64,000 nt of DNA from Sclerodactyla briareus (taxonomy: Eukaryota > Echinodermata > Holothuroidea > Dendrochirotida > Sclerodactylidae): assembly GCA_026419785.1 (NCBI GenBank), contig JAODTK010005637.1, positions 124,001 through 188,000 on the forward strand, written 5' to 3'. The notes under the pieces are model-generated. The model was not told where the DNA came from, searched no databases, and saw nothing but the letters and a program-made list of their open reading frames with translations. The position numbers and the translations under genes are program-made. Position 1 is the first letter of the stretch. The number at the start of each line of letters is the position of its first letter. Shown here piece by piece: positions 40,110 to 52,440 of the stretch.

Positions 40110-40460
40110 ATTGATATGTAAGGGGAGTGAAGTGAAGATAAGGTCTCTTGAGGACAACTGAGTTTAAGTCCGAAAACTTGTGAAACAGGGCAAGTCAAAA
40201 ATGTTTGGTCCGATCAAGCTAAATCATTGTGCATTTTCCTTATGAGATTACAGAAGCTTGTTGTTTTGGTGGGGTCAGATCTGGATGGATCAAGCTCATA
40301 CTCTTCATATGGGTTTTTTCCCATAGGGATTCATAAACCCTAAAAGTTACATCTGGAGTACATGGTGCCTTTGTTCCATCGGGGTCATAGAGCAGAGGTC
40401 ATCTGAGTTAACGAGCATCAAAGCATCAAGGATCTCTAATCCTTTTGGCTTCCTGGCTTG
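40110..40460. repeat. Degenerate single copy of the 315-bp family
   Basis: It contains TTTGGTCCGATCAAGCTAAA, TTTCCTTATGAGATTACAGA, GGATGGATCAAGCTCATACT and GCAGAGGTCATCTGAG in the array's order and orientation. It lies between arrays A and B. Confidence 0.7.
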
Positions 40461-41671
40461 AGATTCCATTGCTTAGGCTGTAATTGCACGATTTTGTGTG
40501 CCCCCTTTTACATTCCATCGGACTGAAATTGTTCCGAGTTCCTCAATGTAATGAATTGAGAGTACCAAATTTCTCACAGTTAGTTACAACATGACCAATT
40601 TCAGATGATATTGATATACTCAGTGCCAATGGATCAAATCTTGTGATCAAGACATGTTTTGCTGTAGTTCAGATGCATCTTCAACACCGTTCACCGTGTT
40701 TTGTCATCATCCATGCCCATCTTTTTTCCAATTTTAATCTGGTGTTGTCCCCGAGCGAGGTTGGACTGGATTCACCTTACCCCCTGACAGCACTACTGTT
40801 TTCCATCTCATAGGGTTTTGTCTCGCCTGCCTTTTGTTCAAGTATGAGACATAGTGGTGTCACTTTGTTGTGTGTGTCTTCCGTATGTGCGGTTCGATAT
40901 CTCCTAAACCGTGAAGCCTCATGCTGGACCTTTTTGTGGAGGTGCGTGGTGAAGAGTTGCTGATGTGCATTCCACTTTTTCGTCTTTTGAGACCCATACT
41001 CATCATTTGCATAAATTTGCATATTTAATGAAAATTGGCCTAAAGGTTGGTCAGATATCTCGTGATTCGGTTGATGTCCATTAGTGATCCGTTCGGAGAA
41101 TATAACAACTATAAAGAGTACACGAACTGATTATATTCCTGGCACTGAATAATGCTATAATTAGTAGTCCTGATTTTGCATAAGTTCTGCAATATTTTGA
41201 AGTTCGATGGATGTTGAGAACTCGGTGGAGCTGCTTATTCCATAGTCCCAATGAATTTTCCAGTAGGGACGAGGTCACCAGTCATTCAGTGTTACTATTC
41301 GTCGCATTTACCCACTATCTAATTCGAATAATTTATGCAGATTTAAAGTTGGTTTAATCTCATGAAACTTGGTGGAGATTGGTACACCTTCGATCCTGAT
41401 CAATTTAACAACAGTGCAACGGTCCCTTAAGGTAATTTTAATGTGATAATTTCATAAATTACGCAATTTTCGAATTTTTGTTAATTGGCCGTAACAATTG
41501 AATGAGTGCCTTAGGGTGCTCATAGGGAGATTGGTCATGGTCATTTTTGCTTCAGTGGATCAACACCATCAAAGACGGGGTCAAAATGTCAAGTCTTACG
41601 GAATGTGCTTAGGAACTGTGCTTATTTTACGAGTTCAGGCAAAGAATAAAAACTTGCAATTTTTTATTCCT
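40461..41671. other. Non-coding, with a diverged repeat family at 40830-41640
   Basis: Phrases such as TTTGCATAAATTTGCATATT, CTCATGAAACTTGGTGGAGA and TTGTTAATTGGCCGTAA recur in weak form at 6410-7160. This family abuts the left junction of array B at 41672. No gene is recognised. Confidence 0.4.
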
Positions 41672-43420
41672 TGACGACGTCATAGGAATCTATGCAGTCA
41701 ATGACGTGTGTGTGTGTTGTGGGGGTGTGTATGTAACCTGGGCTTGTGAACACTAACTTGACCCCACCTGGATGGATGCAAGTCATACTTGGTATATGTG
41801 CGTTCCCCCCCCCCCTGACGATACATGACCCTATTGTTTTGGGGTCAGGGTCAGAGGTCATCTGAGGTTCCACCAAAGGTCAAAGCCTGAAAACCTTGTG
41901 AACATGATAAGTCCAGATGGTTGGTCTGATCAGGTTCAATTTGGTGTGTATGCTTCCTTATGGGGAGTACAGGAAACCCATTGTTTTTGGTATAGGTTCG
42001 GGGGGTGAATTTTGTCAAAATAGGAATTTTGTGAACAGTGTATAATTTTTGGCCATTTTTTGGCGTGTGAAACACTATAACTTACCCCACCTGGATGGGA
42101 TGAGCTCATACTCGGTATGTGTGTGCTCCATGAATGCGTACATGTACCCTATTGTTTTCGGATCTGTCAGAGGTCAATTCTGAGGTCACCAGAGGTCAAG
42201 GTCTGAAATCTTGTTAACAATGAGTCCAGAATGGTTTGGGGTCTATCGGTTCAAATTTGGTGTGTAGCTTTCTTATAGGGGAGTACAGGAACCTTTTGTT
42301 TTCGGTTAGGCCGGGGTGAATTTTGGTCAAAATAGAAAAATTCTATTCTTGAAAAGTCAATATTTTGGTGGCCAATTTGCTTGTGAACACGATAACTCGA
42401 CCCCACTGGGATGGATGAAGCTCATACTTGTAATGGTTGTTCCCCTTAATGAGTGCATGAACCCTATTGTTTTGGTCAGGTCAAGCATCTGAGGTTCACC
42501 AAGTCAAAGTGGAAAACCTTGTGAACATGGATAAGTCCAGAATGATTGGTCTGATCGGTTCAAATTTGTGTGTGTACTTTCTCATGGGAGTAACAGGAAA
42601 CCTAAATTGTTTTTGGTATAGCTCCCAAGTGAATTTTGGTCAAAAATATAAATTTGTTAAAGTCGATAATTTTGGTTTGGCCATTTTTTGGTTGTGTAAA
42701 CACACGATAACTCCCCAACTTGGATGGGTGAAGCAGCTCATACTTGATATGTGGTTCCCCATGATGATACATGAACCCATTGTTTTGGGGGTGGTAAAGG
42801 TCATCTGAGGTCACCAGAGGTCAAGCTGAAAACCTGTGACACATAGTCCAAATGGTGGTCTGAACAGGTTCAAGTTTGGTGTTTAGCCTTTCTTATGGGG
42901 AGTACAGGAACCCCCTATTTTTTTGGTTAGGTCGGGGTGAATTGTGGTCAAAAAGTGAAACTTTTTGTGAAAGTCAATATGGGCCATGTTTGCTGTAACA
43001 TATACTCGACTCCCCCATGGATGGATGAATCTCATACTTGGTATGTTTTCCCCCATGATGATACTGACCCTATTGTTTTGGGTCAGGTCCATATGTCATG
43101 AGGTCCAGATTCAAAGTCCTGAAACAAACAATTGTGAACAACGATAGTCTAGAATGGTTTTTGGTCTGATCGGGTTCAAATTTTGGTGGTGTAGCTTTCT
43201 TTATGGGGAGTACAGGAACCCTATTGTTTTTGTATCGGTCGGGGTGAATTTTGGTCAAATAGAAAGATTGTGAAAGTCCAATAATTTGGCCATTTGGCTT
43301 GTGACACGATAACTCGACTCCACCTGAATGGATGAAGTTTTCATACTTGGTATGTTGTACTTCACTCATATGAGAACATGAACCCTATTGCTTTGGGTCG
43401 GTCAGAGATCAACAGAGGAT
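41672..43420. repeat. 315-bp tandem array B (about six units), CtBP intron 4
   Basis: Left junction TGACGACGTCATAGGAATC then CTATGCAGTCAATGACGT and (GT)n. The unit phrase recurs near 41740, 42068, 42385, 42698, 42990 and 43300, spaced 292-328 bases. Several units end in AGGTCA half-sites. The best is 42798-42823, where three AGGTCA copies are each separated by four bases (TCTG, then CCAG), a perfect double DR4. The array is better preserved than array A. Confidence 0.9.
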
Positions 43421-44951
43421 GGCCATACAGCTTGGTACAATCTCCCACTTGGTCCTTTTGTCTGGCTATAGGTTGTCCAGGAAGAGTCAGGAATCACTAA
43501 GCCTTGGCTTTCTGGTTAATTGTGATAGTTCTCTGTCTGCTACAGAAAAACGAAACCATCTCTTTTTGCTTTGATCTACACTTGGTCTTCAAGTTAAAGG
43601 GGCCAAAGGGTTGATTTAATCCTTTTGGCGATAGCATAGGGCTTGTGTATCTGATTACAAATGCTTTTGGGGCTTGGTGCAACCATTGAGGCCAAGCCTT
43701 TTTGCCATACCAACCGTCCTGTCATCAACTGTCATTCGAGGTCAAGAAACCTCCTGCCAATACTACACATTTCTACAATAATTTCCTAGTGACGTGTGCG
43801 CTAATGGCTGAATTTCGGACATGCCTGCATATTATCAAGGGTACATTTTCATGAACACCGTTATGTCACAAAGGGTCATTCAACTCACTTATGACCACAA
43901 CTGTCAAATAATAACATTTCCTGTACAACCTCCAGATAATGTATGCTACCTACTTAAGCATTGTTAAGTCTTGGGTGGGGCACCCCAGCTGACGCAGCAT
44001 GATCTGCCATCACTAATATTATAGCAGGCTATCAATAACAAATGTTGCATAGTTTTACTCATTTCAACCCCTCAGTATGTTACTCCATTCTCTTAACTGT
44101 ATCCTTCTTGACAGACATGATTTTCATCTATTACTGGGGGTCAAACCTGCCTTTTACCCTTGAGGTTCACTTCGCCTGTCATGACCCTCTTTCTGGCCAC
44201 CACACTGACCGAAGTATAACCGCCATAATTGTTTCTTACTACCATGAGGCCACTCTTATTCACGAATGTAAGGTGTCAGGTTACACCTTCCATTAGCTCT
44301 ATGTGTGAGATAGCTGGGAAGTAACTCCCTGGGGAGGGGTGGTATTGAATGGAATCTTATGGGTGACACTGCGGATATACAGGACAAACTTTATTAGATT
44401 CATGACCACTATGAAGTCCACTACGAGATGTGGTCTGCCTTAGTTCGCCAAATGTTAACTTGACTCTGTCACTAGGGGTTATGCAGTGTGTAATAAATTG
44501 CTCAATTCATGCAAATGTTCAATTTGTTAAAAAATTCCCGATGAATGGTATTAAGTGTGGTTCACAATGTGTCCTGGGATAAGTGAAGTGAGAAAATTGG
44601 TAACAGAAGTTGATTATGTGTTACTTTGCATAATTTAGAGGCATCTTAGTCAATTTTGGTAACAAATTGTCAATAACAGTCCTTAACAACGATTTACATT
44701 GGTCACTGATTAGTAGGTCGTTTGTCTGTCAAATGCTAATAACCAGAATCTTAAAAAGCACTCATTAAGTGCCTTGTAATTGTTTTCGCAATGGTGACTA
44801 TGATGGAAACCGATTGTGTAACCAGGCGAGACACTGGGGGGGCGACGCCTTGTTGGAGATTGTTTTTTTTTCTACAACTGGGATGGCCCTTGCTAATGTC
44901 AACCTGTTTTACAACCAGTAAACTGGATACCTTCTCGTGGTACCACACTAG
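43421..44951. other. CtBP intron 4, last part, nothing firm recognised
   Basis: AT-rich intron. A short core at about 44820-44850 (AACCAGGCGAGACACTGG with GGGGGGCGACGCCTTGT) matches 3080-3120. No other feature. Confidence 0.4.
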
Positions 44952-45056
44952 AGGGAGTCGACGACCAAGGCTGAAGAGCTCATCACGCGGTTGCGATCAG
45001 AGTTCCTCGCTCAGCTAGGGAGCCCCACCTACCCCAAGATAGAAGACATAAGATGG
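44952..45056 (+). CDS. Candidate exon of unknown gene
   Basis: A 105-base stretch has exon character: preceded by ACTAG (an in-frame stop at the acceptor bounds it on the left), exactly 35 open codons, and followed by GTATGTA. It reads (R)ESTTKAEELITRLRSEFLA, then QLGSPTYPKIEDIRW. It does not match any part of CtBP that I know. The amphipathic helix followed by a P-x-[IL]-x-D-[IL]-x-W ending loosely resembles the entry to a COMM domain, but this is a weak guess from memory. It could belong to a nested gene, be an alternative CtBP exon, or be a captured fragment. No partner exon was found. Confidence 0.35.
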
Positions 45057-45558
45057 GTATGTATATAGAACCTGGGAGGCCTGAAACCAAGGTTTTAAAT
45101 GTCTGCATTAATCCAATCAGTGGGTAAGCCAGTTCATGGCAACTTCCAGACTCTTTGAATCTTGTCAAAGGGTATTCTGGACCAGTTCTCACTTCGTCTA
45201 CCACAGGGTCCTCTCCCAGAAATCTCCATGCCAGTACACCTCCTGATCCCGCCGTCACTACGTTGAACATGTCCATACCATGCCAAGTCTTCTCACCCAC
45301 AGACAAGACCTCCAGGTGTAATGTTTCAATTCTTCAATAATACTGTCCTCCTTTTGTCCTCTGGTTTCAGGTCTCATACCCAGGTTCTAATACATACTTA
45401 CCATCTTATGACTCTATTTAGGCCCAACACTCCTGGCATAAAACAGGAGGTGGAGTTTTTTTTTAACAACCAAATGTTTCTGGTTAAGCTCCTTGCACAA
45501 AACTCAAACTGACTTTGCTATGGATATTCAATCTCCCCATGTCTACACCTCCTCGCAG
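45057..45558. other. Short intron before the last CtBP exon
   Basis: About 500 bases, C/T-rich toward the right, ending in the acceptor ACACCTCCTCGCAG. The bases just before it can also be read as VYTSSQ, which resembles the family's VYTLQ. The true acceptor could therefore lie further left, with this segment being coding. Confidence 0.4.
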
Positions 45559-46122
<564 letters not shown>

Positions 46123-48615
46123 CCACCACAGTCGCCAGCAGCGTCCATGGTGAACCGATGATTGTCCAGCCCTCAGCAGGTAGGTCGACAAACCGTGATG
46201 AAGACTGTGAGATAGGGGTGCTGTAACATAATGGAACAGCCAGGTAGTCACTCCACCGTCTCATTCAGTGTGTCCGTGCCGCTTGTCGCGAGTCAGGAGG
46301 AACGTCGTTGTGTGGTTTCAAGACTGAACAGCGTAAATGAAGTATACTCTGATCATGTATAGTCGTGTCAAGTGCCGTATTAAGTATCGCTGCTTGGATT
46401 ACAGGGAAAAAAAATGGAACTCGTACCTGCAATTTACATTTATTTGACAAAAGTACAAAAAAGACAATTAAAAAGAGAGAGAGCATATTCCACTCCGTTA
46501 TCATTTTACGTGATGAAAACAAATGTGTGGGGCCACCATGTCTTCTGACTTTTGCGCTGCATCACCAGTCCCGACACAGCATTGCACACACACACACTCT
46601 TTTGACCGAACCACTTGTCGAGGGACACCAACGCTGCCGACACTACTGGACCTGTGCTCTTAGGCATGACTAACTTGGCTCAGGAAAAACCAGTTCGTTA
46701 AAGGAATCTGGAGCCCACAATTGCTATTTGGTGTGGTTCTTGGGGAAGCCGTTAAATTAGTTGGAATAGCAGCCAGAGTCAGTTTTGGAGATACAACTTC
46801 TGGCGTTCAAGGGTTGGGAAGGCATATTGCGGTTTGTAGGACTCCACTCAGGTTCTCAGTAGGAACCGCGGAAAATGGGGAGGGCGAAAAATCGGCCATC
46901 TTCCAAATCATCGATTTTTTCAAAAGTTGTATTATATGTTTTGCCTTTTCAGCCCTTGTTTCTGTATATTCGGCCCTTCTTTTCACAGTTTTTTTTCAAA
47001 GTAAATTTTCCTAATGTGTTCTCATGATGCATCTCAACTGCATAAAACTCCTAATTCTTGTTGGGACAACAATCATTTCACGTTGATGTAGTCTTGTAGT
47101 TTGCTATCCTGCCACACTTAATTTGAGTGTATATATAGGAGTTAGCTTGTATGATATGACTGCAAAAGCAAAGCTATTTATTTTCCAGATACAGTCAAAC
47201 CTTACAAGGGCCAATCTATTAAACACCAAATGCTGACAGGCACTATAAGCTAGGACAATACCCCCCTGTTAGGTCCATGGCTTGCCGCAGCTCCCGCAGT
47301 TGATCCACCACCTTTGTCAACCGGGGCTTCTTGGGGAATAACATGCTTAAGCGGGCCCGTCACACTATACACAACTTTTTTACATTCTGTATACAATCTT
47401 GTCATTTCCAGGCTGAACCAGGAAGGAAGGGGGAATGTTTGGTTTTAAAAACGTTCATACGGAACTCGTTAACATCACAATACCTTTGCAAGAGTGAAAG
47501 AGTTTTGAAACACGGCTACATTCCTAAGTGACGTCATATCTAAAATTGGATATAAAAGGACCATGAATTTGTCAGCTCAACGTTAAAATGGAGAATATGT
47601 TTAATAAACAAAACGTAGTAGTGACGTGATTATTCCAAACAGGATAGTCGGCAAAATAGCAAATCAAGTCTTCTATGGAGTGGTAGGAGTGTTTCAGCCG
47701 TCATGATAAAGCGTCTGGTTATTTTTTGGACTATACCAAAAAAAATGATCGTTGCACGAACAAGATCTCATTTGGTTTGGACCGGCCTAATTGTCAGAGT
47801 AGAAAAGACAGAAGAGGTCAGAATAAGGAATAAATAATATGAAGGGATTTAGAAACAACCAACGTTTGGGCAAAGAAGAATAAAAATTCCCACACGTTTA
47901 TTGGAAGTCCCATATCCATCTGATAAGCGCACTTTCCCGTCAGTGCCCTCTACCGTGAGCGCCCCCCCAACTTTCATTGCAATGCAGGTTGCTACCCATC
48001 TGTCAAGATGAAAAAGTTGGTTCTTTTTCTTTCATTCCCGCCAAAATATATCCAAAACGAGCATGACTCCCTGTAGGGAGAGCTACAATCATCATAATTT
48101 ACCTAACTCTGTAATTCCCTGCTTGACTATTATGCTGCATCCAATCTGTCTGAATTAACCAATTCCAAAATAAACTGATGAAAAAAAGGTGTGCTCATAC
48201 AACCCTTCGTAGATGGAGGGGGGGGGGGGGGGGGGGGGAGGGTTGAGTATGCCTATGGGCAGCGTAAGGTATAAGGAGGGAATCAGCGATGTCTACTGTC
48301 ATCCATGACGTATAAAAAATGCCAATATGTCACATTGAGGGCTCACTTAGGAGTACGTTTTTTATATCACAAGGCTGATCATCCACGTTTGTGACTTAAT
48401 GCAGAATGAATGATATATGAAACAATCATTTAGCACAGGCAAAGCCCATTGTAATATTCTGGGCCTCAACCAGGTAATGCTTGCATAATTGCTCAAGATC
48501 AGAAGAGGTCCTGTCAGGCAATGTTCCTACTTCTATGGGGATGAGGGCAAGTTTTCAGTTCATGTACGAGTAAATCTGGATGGTTAGTTGCCTGATCCAA
48601 AACCATCAACTGCAT
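46123..48615. other. Region after CtBP, possible 3' UTR, no gene recognised
   Basis: No new gene is recognised. AATAAA occurs at 47599 (TTTAATAAACAAAACG) and near 47883, but too far to be assigned to CtBP with confidence. A G-run of about 18 lies at 48219-48238. Confidence 0.35.
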
Positions 48616-48619
48616 TTCT

Positions 48620-49387
48620 TTGGGCATTTTTTGCGTATTATTTGTTAGAACGTATCCATGGACAAAACTGGGGTGTTGATAGAGACAGTGTCAACAGTAA
48701 CCTATTGAACCCAATCACCGTTTTAGGTTGTGTCTGCCAGCGAGATACTTTATCTTCATTCTTTGGCCCTACCCAGGTGATATTTGGGAACTAATGATAA
48801 ACCTGGACATAACTAGCGCATTATTTGTTGGAACGTATCCTTGCAAAAACTGAGGTGTAGAATGGTATTCTATTGAGGACCGATCTGCTTTTCAGGTGTG
48901 TCCTCGACAAGACTTTTTATCTCCATTGTTTGACACTACCCAGGTGATATCTTGGGACAGTATAGTGAGGAACCTGAGCGTACCTAGAGCATTAGTTGTT
49001 GGAACGTTGTTGGAATATATTAATACAAAAGGTACTCTTTTTGTTTGGCCCTAACCAGGTGAAATTTGGGGACAGGGGAACTAGTGAATTGTTTGTTAGA
49101 ACATATAATGCAGGAACTGAGGGGTAGAACTGTATCTAACTGTAATCTTCTAAGGTCTAATCTGAGTGTGTCTGCCAGTGTCACATGGTAGAGAGTCGGC
49201 CTTCCACCGGCGAGACGGAGTCGATACACGGTTGGGTCGTACCACAGACTTTGAAAATGGTACCTGTTTGCCTTCTCGGGGGCACTAAGTGAACAAAGAA
49301 GGGAGCGATATTAAGGCAGCACTGGACCCATCGTCCTGCCATTTACAGCAGGTGGGCTCTGGGCCTAGGGTCGTCCGGGAACATCAG

Positions 49388-49432
<45 letters not shown>

Positions 49433-49720
49433 CTAAGGGCTGTTCACAGCGTGTGCTCAGAACTTTCCTTTTCCTTTCCTTTCTGCCAGGAGGATACTTC
49501 ATTTCCATTGTTTGACACTACCCAGATGATAGTTTGGACTGTACAGTGAGAAACCTGAGCATTAGCTGTGGAGCATATTAATGCAAAACCTGATGTGTTG
49601 AACATTATCTACTGGGACCAATCAGCTTTTCAAGCATGTCCTTCGACAAGGCACTTCATCTCCATTGTTTACTGAGGTGATAATTGGGGGAACTGTGATG
49701 AACATAATCTTCATGATTGC
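48620..49720. repeat. ~175-bp tandem repeat, about five units, interrupted by a SINE
   Basis: Units share TTTGTTGGAACGTATCC, GCAAAACTGAGGTGTAGAA, CTGCTTTTCAGGTGTGTC, ATCTCCATTGTTTGACACTA and CCCAGGTGATATTTGGG. The unit near 49171 is split by the SINE at 49179-49481; both halves continue the repeat in register (GTGTGTCTGCCAG before, GAGGATACTTCATTTCC after). Confidence 0.8.
49179..49481 (+). mobile_element. tRNA-derived SINE with 8-bp target-site duplication
   Basis: The left end carries a tRNA-like head: GGTAGAGAGTCGGCCTTCCA resembles a pol III A box and anticodon arm, and GAGTCGATAC lies where the B box GGTTCGANNC should be. A unique body follows with CCACAGACTTTGAAAATGGT. The right end is a short (TTTCC)n tail. 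TCTGCCAG stands at both sides (49171-49178 and 49482-49489), and the host tandem repeat continues across, so the pre-insertion site can be read directly. A run of 43 C (49388-49430) sits inside the element and is probably length-unstable. It is a mobile non-coding element, not a functional tRNA. Confidence 0.72.
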
Positions 49721-51984
49721 TCGAGTTCATGCCTGGGTCCCATGATCACAGTAATAGTTGTTAAGTTCTCTGTACACTATATAGATGTGGGGACGGATAA
49801 TTGGGTCTTGTACACATTGTCTGGCATGACCACTCTATTTTGGGGGAGAGAAGAGAGAATCATCTTTGTCATTTGGACCTATAAATTTTGTTTCCCAGTC
49901 CCCATATTTATCGATTGTGGACCTCGCTGCTGTCCTCTGAAGGCTTTATGTTGTCTGTAATTAGGAACCCCCCACATCACAATGGTGGTATCCAGGCCAC
50001 TGATATATTCCTACTGATTCTATGGTACATTCTCAGACTCTGCTTCAGGGAAATGTAATACAAAGAGGATAGTGAGGTTTTTCGCTAAGTGTTTCGGTCA
50101 TTAATAGTATGAAGAGTATCCATGATGTGGTTAATCCTATCAAGTGTTCTACATGGTTGGAGGTTGTTATTTTGTACCACTAATCTGAATATAATGTATG
50201 TATGTTATACGCATACCTAATTATTAACTTGCAGTCTTGTAGCAATTTATCGCTCCAGAAATTTCCCCCATGGAAACAATGCAGTGGCCCAAGCACAAAT
50301 ATCAACTCGAGTCATGGATTAGGTAACTTGGGTCAATACAATATTATTGATATTGGTTAATGACTAGGATGACTTCTATGATTTTTTTCACATTTAAATG
50401 TGGACAATCAATTTCTGTCAGGACAAGCCTCCTCAAATTCTGTCATACCAGCATGGAAGATGTGGGCGATATCCAGAGAGGATTTCAACCTTCTACTCTC
50501 CTTCGGATGAGACTTCGCAGAAACCCACAGGGTATGGAATGAATGGTGATGTTAGTGAGAATAGACATTAAAATTGTGATAGGGCCAAGGCTGCTCACAG
50601 GTGTGCAAACAGACCCAGACCTGGATCATCTGTGCTTGAATGCAAAGGGGTTCAACCAAGTAGTTTGACAGCTAGTGAAGCCTAGTCCTCATAGTCCCGG
50701 TGTTGTTGATTGTATGGAGCAGCGGGCTCAATTTGTTGGCGGAACAACTTGAGAGACCATCAGTGAATCAAGCTGAAAAATGTTTACATTTCAGATGGAC
50801 TTGGTCAGATGTAATTCCCCCCCCCCCCACTCTCTTTATTCAATGATTCACAAACCACCCTTGCTTTTTTTACCCTTATTTTCCTCACAGACCCCCAAAT
50901 AAAATTCAGGGACCTCTTTGGGGTTCTGTGAACCCCCAGTATAAGAACACTAGTCTTCAATAACTTTAATTGCTCAAGCATGTTTTGGATTGTGTGCAAA
51001 ATATCTCATCCATAATCATGTTTTGATTGTGTGCAAAAATATACATCCATATGTACGTTTAGTTGTGTAAATAGTGAAGACCGCATCATCGGTCTGAGTG
51101 AGTACTGGGTAATGACATCACATTGTCCAGAGTCACTACGCAGAATAAACCAACGATCCATTCCTATACATGTAAAACACGTTGGCATTCAAGCTCTCGC
51201 CCCAGTAAAATAAATCGCTTTCAATCAGAGAAGGAGAGGCTGCATGCCGCCGTGGTTAAAGAGGCATTGTAGTCTAGTGAGCTCTGCAAGGAAAGCACGC
51301 AATGTTTGGATGACATCACAACTGAAGAATGTCCCAGGGGCTGCAATTACCCCCCCAAAAGTGATGCGGCTCGAGCACAATGGTATCCGTCAATGTAGAG
51401 ATCCACTTTGTAAACCCTAGGACGACTTCTGTGGTGACCCTTATTGACGACAATGAATCTTTCGAACAATCATAATCCACCAACCCTCCACATCTCATAT
51501 TCTGAAGCGGAAAATCTGTTGCCTCCAGTGGTGTTTTTCGTATGACCCCCCGGCGTGCACCAGCCCACTCTTTCCTCAATCCTGGTTCTGCTCTTCAGCC
51601 AGGAGTCGGGGGTTGGGGGTTTTGGGGGGGTTTATATGCTGTATTCTTATGCAAATATGCAGAAGTGGGACGGGAGTAATTAAAAAAAATAAAACAATCG
51701 AATGCTGTAAGTTCTTGCTTTTAGCTGTGTGTGTTTAACATCAGCTGTGCAGTCGTCCAGAGAAACCTTCCCATAACCATGTCAAAATCATCCCATTCCT
51801 ATTGGTTCCGAATCCTGTTCCTGAACCAATTGTTTGTTTACTACACTCAAAACAGTAGCAAGAAATGGTGAGATATGTAATTTGCAAGTTGCTATAGTTG
51901 CCCATTAAACCCACCAGAAACCGTTCAAGAATATTCCCATAAAATGTGTTTTGGCAAATGGACTAAATGGCATTTCACCCCTGG
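49721..51984. other. Non-coding, nothing recognised
   Basis: AT-rich sequence without a supported gene. C-runs occur at 50817-50829. A short near-repeat lies at 50984-51040 (AGCATGTTTTGGATTGTGTG, then CATGTTTTGATTGTGTGC). Confidence 0.4.
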
Positions 51985-52074
51985 AGTGAAAATTCTGAGC
52001 GAACTATGCAGCCTGGTCCGTAGGTAGGCCTTGCTCACAAGTCTCCTCATTGTAAGATTCCTTGTTGCAGATGT

Positions 52075-52440
52075 GGGTCCAAGTTGCATGTGAAGAATCA
52101 CAAATTCATGTAAGCTGAGATGGGACCAGTGTTTGAATATGTCCTATTTAGGTCGCCAAAGCTAAACTAACCGTTCCCACAAAGCCCAAAATAAGCACAA
52201 TGTACCACTGGTATACGGATGCAAATCGCTGCGAATGAACTCGCTCTTATCTATCTTCTTAAAAAAAAGCCAATCAATGACAATATGGTGGTATTGCTGC
52301 ATTTTATTGCCTTAATTCTGCTAAATTATATTGTGTCCTTTCTGGAAAACGAACGTGCGTTGTGTTAATATGTGAGATCCACATTCATCCCGGACACGAG
52401 TACCCAAACATGGAATCCCAGCCTATTAAGGTTTTTCCTT
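52075..52440 (-). repeat. Duplicated block, copy 2
   Basis: It is the diverged partner of 35540-35900 in the same orientation. It shares GACCAGTGTTTGAATAT, GACAATATGG plus GCTGCATT, CCCGGACACGAG and GGAATCCCA. On the minus strand the frame corresponding to copy 1 is broken by stops, including TGA at the Trp of the CPGWMC motif. Confidence 0.5.

Noticed and set aside
45541-45558. Extending the last CtBP exon left to include VYTSSQ
   Set aside because: The reading fits the family but the same bases form a good pyrimidine-rich acceptor (CCTCCTCGCAG), and the codons further left do not match CtBP; left open.
47595-47610. AATAAA as the CtBP poly(A) signal
   Set aside because: It lies about 1.5 kb past the stop with no supporting downstream element; AATAAA is frequent by chance in AT-rich DNA.
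49171-49245. A functional tRNA gene
   Set aside because: The acceptor stem does not pair, the B box is mutated and the tRNA-like part continues into a SINE body with target duplication.
49289-49549. 86-codon frame with a poly-proline run
   Set aside because: The prolines are the 43-base C-run inside the SINE.
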